Below, piece after piece: positions 1 through 6,142 of a DNA stretch of 8,029 nt. The stretch comes from Clostridiales bacterium (GTDB lineage Bacteria; Bacillota; Clostridia; Tissierellales; Dethiosulfatibacteraceae), in assembly GCA_003539375.1 (NCBI GenBank), contig DPPH01000132.1, forward strand, positions 1-8,029. The letters are read 5' to 3'. Both the position numbers and the translations under genes were made by a program. How positions within the stretch are numbered: position 1 is the first letter of the stretch; every line of letters starts with the position of its first letter. A model generated the notes under the pieces. That model searched no databases. It was given only the letters and a program-made list of their open reading frames with translations, and was not told the origin of the DNA.

Positions 1-1532
1 CTGTAATCTAATGCCCATATTGCAATACCTTTAAGGTTATATTTATTTACTAAATCTATTCTATAGCCTAATGATATTTCATCTTCTATCCATATTTTGT
101 ATGTTGTGGATCCTATTTTTTTCTCTCCATAGTTTTGTTTTGCCTTTGTATCGTAAATAATTGGTATTTCATTATCATTAATGAATTTTTCTGCCGAAGA
201 GATTCTTAGAGCTGTTGAATCTCTATATAATCCATCTTCTGTTTCACTTATTTCCCACAGTCTTGTATAGAAAGGAACTCCTAGAATTATATTGTTACTT
301 GCTGTAATATCTTTAAGTTCTTTAACAGCTTCCTCAACCCATACTAAGGAAGCTATTGGTCCAATACCTTGTTCAGGACTTGTTGTAGCATCATAAGCCA
401 TTAATGCTAGATAATCTGAATACTTGTTTATTTCATACCTATCATATATAAGGGACCAGTTTTCACTTTTTGAAACAGCTGTTATATCCACAGAAAAAAC
501 AAATTTATTTCTTTTAGCTTCTATATACAGTTCTTTTATGAAGGCTGTTAGATAATCTCTATCTTCGTAATGTAAGTTTTCAAAATCTAAGTTTATGCCA
601 TCGTATTTGTATTTTTTAGATATTTTAATTATGTTTTCAACTACACTTTTTCTTCTATCTCTATCCCTTAAATAGTATCCTGTAAGATCTCTATCAAAGG
701 AGTTGTTGAAAACTCCCCAAACATCAACATTTCTTGTTTTATAATAATTATAGTATTCTTCTAAATACCAATCTTTAAATACAACTTCTTCATCTAAACT
801 ATGCCATGTTGGAGCAACAACATCTAACCCTTCATAATATACATAATTTTCTACAGTATCATATTTTTTGTTGAATAAATCCCATGCTACTACCATATTT
901 TGATTAGTTTTTATACTGTTTATTCTTTTCGTAATTTCTTGTGAATTGATTTTTAAATCTTCTAAATACACGTATCCAAGATTTCGTCCTTGTCTTACTA
1001 AAGCCCACTGGTTGTGAAGTTTATAAATTATAACCTCCGTATTTCCTTCCGGTTTTGCTATTATCCCGGCAGTAACATATCTGTCTTTTCTGATTTCTGT
1101 AGAATTAACAGTACTTCCTTTTGTTTTTATTGAATCAATGAAAATGTAGTTCCCATTATCATAGAGTTCTATGTTGTAATCTGTCTTTCCTTGTAGATAA
1201 TTTGTATTGATATATATTTTATCATCTCGTTTTGTAAAGGTATTAGACTTTTCACTATAATTAATTTCATATAAATTGTAATTATAGTATATTTGTATGT
1301 ACCCGCTTTGCTTATCATTAAAAGCATCTATTACATCTAACTCTGTAAGTATTTGTAAGTTTAAAAAATAATCATCTTCTTCTGTTATAATATGATTTTC
1401 AACAAGTATTTTTTCTCCGTTTAAATAAAGCCCCCTATCCATATCCGAGGACTTATTAGTTATTATATATATATAAGCTACAATTATTAATACTGCTGTA
1501 AATAAATATATGATTATTTTTTTTGATTTCAT
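1..1532 (-). CDS. Membrane-anchored GH18 family glycosyl hydrolase with SH3-like domain (3' end cut by window)
   Basis: This gene is open from its ATG to the window edge: 510 codons are seen and the stop lies outside. Residues 6-25 form one hydrophobic segment after a short basic N-terminus (MKSKK), which suggests a signal anchor or uncleaved signal with the enzyme outside the membrane. Residues about 33-100 (LYLNGEKILV...) resemble copper-amine-oxidase-type N-terminal repeats, a weak call. Residues about 145-194 look like a bacterial SH3 domain (GIIAKPEGNTEV ... WALVRQG...GYVYLEDL). From about 212 a GH18 barrel follows, with VVAPTWH (238-244), the catalytic DGINLDFE (311-318, proton donor E318), LALMAYD (375-381) and a conserved Trp in GIAIWALDY (W506). 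This order resembles spore-cortex or wall-associated GH18 proteins such as the YaaH/YdhD group, which act on N-acetylglucosamine polymers. The true substrate is unknown. AAAGG lies 7 bases before the start and overlaps the upstream stop codon. It is the last visible gene of a four-gene operon. The GH18 fold is sure; the role is inference. Confidence 0.93.
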   Translation of the reverse strand, partial: MKSKKIIIYLFTAVLIIVAYIYIITNKSSDMDRGLYLNGEKILVENHIITEEDDYFLNLQILTELDVIDAFNDKQSGYIQIYYNYNLYEINYSEKSNTFTKRDDKIYINTNYLQGKTDYNIELYDNGNYIFIDSIKTKGSTVNSTEIRKDRYVTAGIIAKPEGNTEVIIYKLHNQWALVRQGRNLGYVYLEDLKINSQEITKRINSIKTNQNMVVAWDLFNKKYDTVENYVYYEGLDVVAPTWHSLDEEVVFKDWYLEEYYNYYKTRNVDVWGVFNNSFDRDLTGYYLRDRDRRKSVVENIIKISKKYKYDGINLDFENLHYEDRDYLTAFIKELYIEAKRNKFVFSVDITAVSKSENWSLIYDRYEINKYSDYLALMAYDATTSPEQGIGPIASLVWVEEAVKELKDITASNNIILGVPFYTRLWEISETEDGLYRDSTALRISSAEKFINDNEIPIIYDTKAKQNYGEKKIGSTTYKIWIEDEISLGYRIDLVNKYNLKGIAIWALDY

Positions 1533-1542
1533 CTATATTCCT

Positions 1543-2688
1543 TTATTTTAATCTATTTATTTCTTCTTTCAACATTATAGCCACTTCATTGTCCGGTTCA
1601 ATACTTAAAGCTTTTTCCACGTCTTTTTCTGCATTTCCAAAATCTTTTAGATATATATTTGCTGCGGCTCTGTTTGTATATAGCTCTGTACTTTTTGGAT
1701 TCCCTTTGATTCCTTCATCTAAATATTTTTTAGCATCTTCATAGTTTCCTGTGCTAAGTTCACACACAGCAAGTTCATTAACAGCTTCTACCTGACTAGG
1801 ATTTATCTCAAGGACATTTTTAAAGTAGGGTTTAGCTATTTCATATTCTTGTTTTTGCCTAAAAGCTACTCCTATGATAAAAAATAACTTCCACCAATTC
1901 TGAAAAACATCAAGTAGTGGTATTAGCAGATCTAGTCCTTTATCAACATAACCTTTTAAAACAAGTTGATATCCTTCTTCAAACTGTATATAGTAGTCAA
2001 GTTCTTCTAATTGATCCCTTATTTCCTGTTTTCTTACATCATTATCATCGTATTCAATAAATTTAGCCCAGTAAGCCTTAGCATTTAGGTACTGATTGTT
2101 TTGTCTATAGTAGTATCCTAATTTATAATAAGAAAGGGAAAATTCTGAATTTTCATCTAATGCTTTATTATAATAATCCACTGCTTTCTCCATGAAATCT
2201 TCAGCTAATTTTATTTCTTCCTTGTTGAATAATTCTGTTCCTTTCATTTCTAAAACATTGCCATATATAAAATATTTTTTATCATCGGCTTTCCCTATAT
2301 TTAATAGGGCATTTGAGTATACTATTTTATAATCAACTTTTGTATCTTCATCATTAATTACTTTAATTAAATAAGCTTCAGGATTTATTCCTGATTCTTT
2401 TAACATCTCTATGTATTTTTTCTTGAATTTGAAATTTGGATCTACTCCTATTATAAAAAGCATTCCTTCAATAATGTTCTTGTTTTTAAATCCTTTAAAT
2501 TCTTCTTCTTTTTTTATATCATCAATTACTTCATCAACAAACACTGGAAAAGAAGTTTTTTCTTTTAATAATATATCTTTTTTATTTATTTTAAATTTAG
2601 TTCCCGCTTTTATTTCTATAAATGTTAATTCTTCTTTTGATTTTTCAAGTATTTCTTCTATTTTTTTATCTATATTCAAATCAATCAT
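1543..2688 (-). CDS. Tetratricopeptide repeat (TPR) protein
   Basis: A 381-residue protein with no signal peptide or membrane segment, so probably cytoplasmic. The C-terminal part carries three consecutive 34-residue TPR units at about 266-299, 300-333 and 334-367 (for example AFRQKQEYEIAKPYFKNVLE and ELSTGNYEDAKKYLDEGI). Another likely TPR lies at 184-217 (YYKLGYYYRQNNQYLNAKAY). The first 150 residues are charged, contain no repeat I recognise, and may be a separate domain. TPR proteins are usually scaffolds for protein-protein contact; no partner can be named. The first ATG overlaps the end of the radical SAM gene by 8 bases, and the gene ends 10 bases before the GH18 gene, so translation is probably coupled. 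The start is uncertain: AAGAAAGG directly touches this ATG, which is too close for a normal ribosome site, while a TTG at codon 4 (2679-2677) sits 9 bases after it. The family call is secure; the function is unknown. Confidence 0.9.
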   Translation of the reverse strand: MIDLNIDKKIEEILEKSKEELTFIEIKAGTKFKINKKDILLKEKTSFPVFVDEVIDDIKKEEEFKGFKNKNIIEGMLFIIGVDPNFKFKKKYIEMLKESGINPEAYLIKVINDEDTKVDYKIVYSNALLNIGKADDKKYFIYGNVLEMKGTELFNKEEIKLAEDFMEKAVDYYNKALDENSEFSLSYYKLGYYYRQNNQYLNAKAYWAKFIEYDDNDVRKQEIRDQLEELDYYIQFEEGYQLVLKGYVDKGLDLLIPLLDVFQNWWKLFFIIGVAFRQKQEYEIAKPYFKNVLEINPSQVEAVNELAVCELSTGNYEDAKKYLDEGIKGNPKSTELYTNRAAANIYLKDFGNAEKDVEKALSIEPDNEVAIMLKEEINRLK

Positions 2689-4408
2689 CCTTTCTTAAAA
2701 TTTCTAAGTCTTCTTCTATATCTACCATAGTACACTTATCTTGATCATATATAAATAACCTAGGTTTACTATCAATTTCTATAATTCTAAAGTTATTGAT
2801 TATTTTCTTGTTTAATTTTTCGTATAAGTTTGAAAAGTATTTATCTATAAATGGTTGATTTCTGTTTATTATTCTTTTATATTTTTTATACTTATCCTCT
2901 CTATTTGTATTTAGATAAGAAGGAAGCTCAAGATTTTGGTTATGTAAAGCATAGTCCGTAACTAAAGCATCTTCTATATTTTTGTCTAAGTATTCCTTTT
3001 CCACTATAAATCCATATAGTATTTCATATAATTTCTTTCTTTTATGATATTGGCTGTAATAATCATGTTTTTCCCAATAAGCAGCCATATCTAGATAAAA
3101 TCCAAAGGGATCTTTATAATACTTTTTTAAAATGTAGTTGATTGTATTTGAAAAATACCCCTCACTGTAGTATTTATTCAAAATACTATCTATTTTTTTA
3201 AGTTGTAATATCTCTTTCTGATTTATATCTTTGGTTTTAATTATTTCATAAGGCGGAAAAGACCTGTAAACAAGCCCATTTTCTTTTCTATTATAGTATA
3301 CGTCTGTACCTTTTAGTACTTTAAGAAATCCTAATTGGAGTTTTTCTGCTCCTAAATTATAAGCTTCATTAAATGAATTTATAAATGATAGGTAATTTTC
3401 TTTAGGTAACCCTGCTATTAAATCTACATGTAAATGTATGTTACCTGCCTTACTCAATTCTTTTACTACATATCTAATATTTTCTAAGTTCATTTTTCTA
3501 TGTATTTCATTTAAAGTGTATTCATTAGTTGTTTGTAAACCTACTTCAAATTGAAAAATATCATCAGGTAGGGTTTTTAAAAAGTTTAAGAACTCTATAT
3601 TAATAATATCAGCGGTTATTTCGTAGTGAACTTTGATTTTTTGATCTTTATTTGATATATACTTCATTATCTCCATTGATCGTTTCCAATCATAGTTAAA
3701 GGTTCTATCTACAAATTTAATTATCAAAGGTTCAAGTTCATAAATTTTATCTAAATCTTTTTTTACTCTATCTAAGGATAGAGCTCTTATCCCTTTATCA
3801 GTTGAGGATAAACAAAACCCACAGCTGTATGGACATCCTCTCGTAGATTCATAATATATATATTTATTTTTAAAAATATGTTTTTTAGCTTTTGAATTGT
3901 ATTCTTGCTCATAAGGAAAAGGAAGTAAATTTATGTTCTTAATTTTATTGATTCCAGTTTTGTCTACTACATCCTGCTTTTTTCTGTATATTAGACCCAT
4001 TAAATCCTCCAGGTCTTCTTCTTTTTCCAACTTTTCGATAAGTGCTGGCAGGACCTCTTCCCCTTCTCCTCTTATTATTATATCCACAAAAGGATTTTGG
4101 TCAAAATAATCTCCGCTACTGTAAGTTGCTTCCGGCCCACCAAATATTGTTGTTATTTTGTTATTTGATTTTTTTATAACCTCGCAAATTTTTTCAACTT
4201 CTTCAATATTCCAAATGTAAGTAGAAAAACATATGTAATTATAATCTTCGTAATTTATATCCCCGATTATAAAATCAATTTCATTGTTAATTGTATATTC
4301 TTTTAAATCCACACTAAATCCATGATTTATTAATGATTCCCTCATATATCTTAGTGCTAAATTTGTGTGAGTATATCTACTGTTCATTCCAAGTAATAGT
4401 ATTTTCAT
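2681..4408 (-). CDS. B12-binding-domain radical SAM protein, DUF4080 type
   Basis: A 575-residue protein with three parts. Residues 1 to about 130 form a Rossmann-like B12-binding-type domain, with GGPEAT at 90-95 and IIRGEGEE at 111-118, as in the BchE-like class. The radical SAM core follows, with the CxxxCxxC motif at C192, C196 and C199 (RGCPYSCGFC) that binds the 4Fe-4S cluster and S-adenosylmethionine, then FVDRTFN (232-238), FEVGLQT (287-293) and HVDLIAGLP (327-335), typical barrel strands. The C-terminal 190 or so residues, rich in Tyr and Lys, match the position and style of the DUF4080 extension. Members are common in clostridia and have no settled substrate; methyl transfer or another radical rearrangement is possible. 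No DxHxxG motif is seen, so cobalamin, if bound, would lack a His ligand from that motif. AGGTG lies 5 bases before the ATG, and the upstream gene ends 4 bases away, so they are co-transcribed. The radical SAM call is near certain; the substrate is unknown. Confidence 0.93.
   Translation of the reverse strand: MKILLLGMNSRYTHTNLALRYMRESLINHGFSVDLKEYTINNEIDFIIGDINYEDYNYICFSTYIWNIEEVEKICEVIKKSNNKITTIFGGPEATYSSGDYFDQNPFVDIIIRGEGEEVLPALIEKLEKEEDLEDLMGLIYRKKQDVVDKTGINKIKNINLLPFPYEQEYNSKAKKHIFKNKYIYYESTRGCPYSCGFCLSSTDKGIRALSLDRVKKDLDKIYELEPLIIKFVDRTFNYDWKRSMEIMKYISNKDQKIKVHYEITADIINIEFLNFLKTLPDDIFQFEVGLQTTNEYTLNEIHRKMNLENIRYVVKELSKAGNIHLHVDLIAGLPKENYLSFINSFNEAYNLGAEKLQLGFLKVLKGTDVYYNRKENGLVYRSFPPYEIIKTKDINQKEILQLKKIDSILNKYYSEGYFSNTINYILKKYYKDPFGFYLDMAAYWEKHDYYSQYHKRKKLYEILYGFIVEKEYLDKNIEDALVTDYALHNQNLELPSYLNTNREDKYKKYKRIINRNQPFIDKYFSNLYEKLNKKIINNFRIIEIDSKPRLFIYDQDKCTMVDIEEDLEILRKDD
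2689..2696 (-). promoter_or_regulatory. Ribosome binding site of the TPR gene, unusually close to the ATG
   Basis: AAGAAAGG ends directly before the ATG at 2688, with no spacer. A TTG three codons later (2679-2677) would be 9 bases away. The site therefore raises the possibility that translation starts at TTG, which would also remove the overlap with the radical SAM gene. The evidence does not settle this. Confidence 0.5.
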
Positions 4409-4412
4409 TTTT

Positions 4413-5288
4413 TCACCTAATTTTATTGAATTTAAATAAGCCGTATTTTGTTTTTATATAAAAATATCTTTTGTCATTTTTCACTATCTTACTTTTTCCT
4501 AATAAATAATGGTCAAAGATATTTCCTTCAGATACTTTAATTCTTTTATTTTCCTTATTATTATCATTGTACTTTTCAATTTTTAATTTTCCATCTTTTA
4601 AATTTTTTAAATACTCAGAAAAATCACTTATAAGTTTGTAGTAATTATCTTGTATAATTTTTCCTTCCATATTTTCAGCTATATTAAAAGTTCCTTCGTA
4701 AATATTTTTTAAGTTGGTGGTGATTTTACTTATAACATTTATTCTTTCTTTTTCAAAGTTTAAAATGAAATTCTTGTCCATAAATTTATAGTTATCAAGA
4801 TACTTGGTTATAGATAAATTTATCAAGGATTCTTTTACTTTATCTACATCTATTTTTTCATTTTCTAAATACTCCCTAACTATATAAACTGCTGTTAATC
4901 CCTTTAGAAATGTTTTAGGATTTCTAGATGTAATGGATACATTTTTAATAATTTCTTCTTCTATAATCTTTATATCTTTATTAGCTATTATAATAGGAAG
5001 TATCCTATATAATACACTATCATCTTCAAAATCACTTAATTTTCCATTAAAAAAACTTTCTAATGAATCATTTGCACCATTTAAGTAGTATTTCAGTAGA
5101 TTAATTTCTTCCGAAAACCTATTGTAGTCAATTCCAATACCATTTCTTTTATAAGATAAGGATTTACAGGTAATAATAAAAAGCTGCATTTTATATGTAT
5201 AAATCAATTCGCCTTTTCCTATACCATCGTAGTCATCCATCTTTTCTTCTTTTAAATAATTAATTACTAAATTTTGTATTTTATCCAT
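4413..5288 (-). CDS. Uncharacterised protein, possibly a degenerate ADP-ribosylglycohydrolase-like fold
   Basis: A 291-residue, charged, mainly helical-looking protein with no signal peptide or membrane span. I do not recognise it firmly. Three segments have the spacing and style of ADP-ribosylglycohydrolases: GIGKGELIYTYKMQLFIIT (about 22-40), where the family has SDDTQM; SVLYRILPIIIANKD (about 91-105), like the GxxMRxxPLGL segment; and TSRNPKTFLKGLTAVYIVRE (about 120-139), like the THxxPxAxxGA helix. The Asp residues that bind the two magnesium ions in active enzymes are not visible at the first site, and no DTDT motif occurs near the C-terminus. It would thus be a non-catalytic or strongly altered relative, if related at all. 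An ATG 33 bases upstream lies inside the terminator hairpin; I chose the ATG at 5288 because AGGAG stands 5 bases before it. It is the first gene of the four-gene operon, 4 bases ahead of the radical SAM gene. That the gene is real is likely; the fold is only a suggestion. Confidence 0.8.
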   Translation of the reverse strand: MDKIQNLVINYLKEEKMDDYDGIGKGELIYTYKMQLFIITCKSLSYKRNGIGIDYNRFSEEINLLKYYLNGANDSLESFFNGKLSDFEDDSVLYRILPIIIANKDIKIIEEEIIKNVSITSRNPKTFLKGLTAVYIVREYLENEKIDVDKVKESLINLSITKYLDNYKFMDKNFILNFEKERINVISKITTNLKNIYEGTFNIAENMEGKIIQDNYYKLISDFSEYLKNLKDGKLKIEKYNDNNKENKRIKVSEGNIFDHYLLGKSKIVKNDKRYFYIKTKYGLFKFNKIR

Positions 5289-5293
5289 AACTT

Positions 5294-5298
5294 CTCCT
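5294..5298 (-). promoter_or_regulatory. Ribosome binding site that decides the start of the operon's first gene
   Basis: AGGAG lies 5 bases before the ATG at 5288. The alternative ATG at 5321 lies in the terminator stem, at or next to the predicted transcription start, and has no ribosome site, so it is rejected. Confidence 0.9.
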
Positions 5299-5331
5299 AA
5301 AAAAATATAGCTGATGAGCATCAGCTATATT
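5299..5331 (-). terminator. Rho-independent terminator of the lytic transglycosylase gene
   Basis: Ten bases after the transglycosylase stop codon, a perfect 12-base inverted repeat (ATATAGCTGATG at 5330-5319 in gene sense, pairing internally so that 5330-5319 comprises the 5' arm and 5316-5305 the 3' arm, with a 2-base centre at 5318-5317) is followed by six T on the minus strand (5304-5299). In practice the innermost pair would open, giving an 11-bp stem and a 4-base loop. The AGGAG ribosome site of the next gene begins right after the T run. Confidence 0.85.
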
Positions 5332-5357
5332 ATATAAATTTTAGTTGTTATTATCAA
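5329..5357 (-). promoter_or_regulatory. Vegetative promoter for the four-gene operon, overlapping the terminator
   Basis: TTGATA (5357-5352), a spacer of exactly 17 bases, and TATAAT (5334-5329) form a near-consensus housekeeping promoter on the minus strand. It straddles the last codons and the stop of the transglycosylase gene. The start of transcription is expected near 5322-5321, inside the 5' arm of the terminator hairpin, giving a leader of about 33 bases. It was found by reading, not by experiment. Confidence 0.75.
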
Positions 5358-6072
5358 ATTGATTTTTGTATTCCGTAGCATATTTTAAAACTGTTGAAGA
5401 ATATATACTTACTTCCGGTCTTGAGTGAGATGCTCTTGAGGCCATATACTTTTCTAGCCCGTACTGTCCTCTATTATAGGCAGTTAGTGTTTTATGCAAA
5501 TCTCCATCGTAATAATCCAGAAGATATTTGAACTGGGTTGTGAAAAGTAGTATATTGTACTGAGGTTCAAATAATTTTTCCGGGTCGTACTCTACTCCTA
5601 TGCTTTCAGCAACAGGTTTAGCAGTATTTGCCATAAGCTGTCCTAGACCTCTTTCTCCTGATGTTCCTACTAGGTAAGGATCGAAGAAGCTTTCTACTCT
5701 TATTAAGGATAACATGAGCGTAGGGTCAACACCTATTTTTTCACTTGCTTCAATTAAGTATTTTGAATCATCTCTACTTAATCCACTTTCATCAATAATA
5801 AAATCTTCTAAAGCAGTGTATGATTTCTTTTCTTCTTTTTTAATTTCTTTGATTTCTGCTTTTAATACTTCAATATTTCGCTCTTTTACTTTTTTCAAAT
5901 AACTTTCTTGAGCTTTTGTAATTTCTGAAACATTATAGACAAAATCACTATTCTTATTAATTTCTACTTGATTGTTATCTCTTTTCTCTCCTTCACTTGC
6001 ACTACCCTGAAGAAAAGAAAATATTGTTATTGAAAGTAGTATAACAACAATGACTTTAATTTTCTTGTTCAT
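5341..6072 (-). CDS. Secreted lytic transglycosylase (SLT/GH23 domain)
   Basis: A 243-residue exported enzyme predicted to cut the glycan strands of peptidoglycan, forming 1,6-anhydro-muramic ends. Residues 1-25 are a Sec signal peptide: basic MNKKIK, hydrophobic core to about 21, and a likely cut after GSA (25). There is no lipobox Cys. Residues about 53-83 are rich in Lys and Glu (ESYLKKVKERNIEVLKAEIK) and may form a coiled coil or spacer. The SLT domain fills about 95-238. The catalytic Glu is E127 in LIRVESFFDP, followed by GERGLGQLMANTA (139-151) and LTAYNRGQYG (196-205), the three standard motifs of the family. A longer reading frame begins at 6165 inside argS, but AAGGAGG lies 5 bases before the ATG at 6072 and the following residues make a clean signal peptide, so that start is preferred. 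The gene has its own consensus promoter and terminator, and looks monocistronic. The family call is very sure; whether it serves growth, division or turnover is unknown. Confidence 0.95.
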   Translation of the reverse strand: MNKKIKVIVVILLSITIFSFLQGSASEGEKRDNNQVEINKNSDFVYNVSEITKAQESYLKKVKERNIEVLKAEIKEIKKEEKKSYTALEDFIIDESGLSRDDSKYLIEASEKIGVDPTLMLSLIRVESFFDPYLVGTSGERGLGQLMANTAKPVAESIGVEYDPEKLFEPQYNILLFTTQFKYLLDYYDGDLHKTLTAYNRGQYGLEKYMASRASHSRPEVSIYSSTVLKYATEYKNQFDNNN

Positions 6073-6077
6073 AATAA

Positions 6078-6084
6078 CCTCCTT
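6078..6084 (-). promoter_or_regulatory. Ribosome binding site that decides the transglycosylase start
   Basis: AAGGAGG stands 5 bases before the ATG at 6072. This strong site, and the signal peptide that follows, favour this start over an upstream ATG at 6165 that lies inside argS and has no such site. The upstream reading would also need a transcript starting before the consensus promoter. Confidence 0.92.
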
Positions 6085-6100
6085 TTTACGGTCAAGAGGC

Positions 6101-6129
6101 ATTATATGAAATATATCTTTTGTTGTCAA
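6101..6129 (-). promoter_or_regulatory. Perfect-consensus promoter of the lytic transglycosylase gene
   Basis: TTGACA (6129-6124) and TATAAT (6106-6101) are separated by exactly 17 bases in the 70-base gap between argS and the transglycosylase start. Both hexamers match the housekeeping sigma-factor consensus fully. The expected start of transcription is near 6094-6092, giving a leader of about 20 bases that contains the AAGGAGG ribosome site. High constitutive expression is inferred. Confidence 0.88.
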
Positions 6130-6142
6130 GGAAAAAGTGAAA

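Noticed and set aside
1461..1475. TA-rich run (alternating TATATATATATA) as a repeat or regulatory element
   Set aside because: It encodes the Tyr/Ile part of the GH18 membrane anchor and fits the reading frame; AT-rich codons explain it.
1523..1744. Plus-strand reading frame of 73 codons; similar ones at 2411-2698, 5714-5902 and 7346-7558
   Set aside because: Each lies opposite a well-supported minus-strand gene, has a Ser/Phe/Ile-rich composition typical of antisense to Lys/Glu-rich coding DNA, and shows no recognisable motif.
5289..5321. Longer N-terminus of the 291-residue protein from an ATG at 5321
   Set aside because: This ATG is part of the terminator stem and the predicted transcription start, while a good ribosome site stands before the ATG at 5288.
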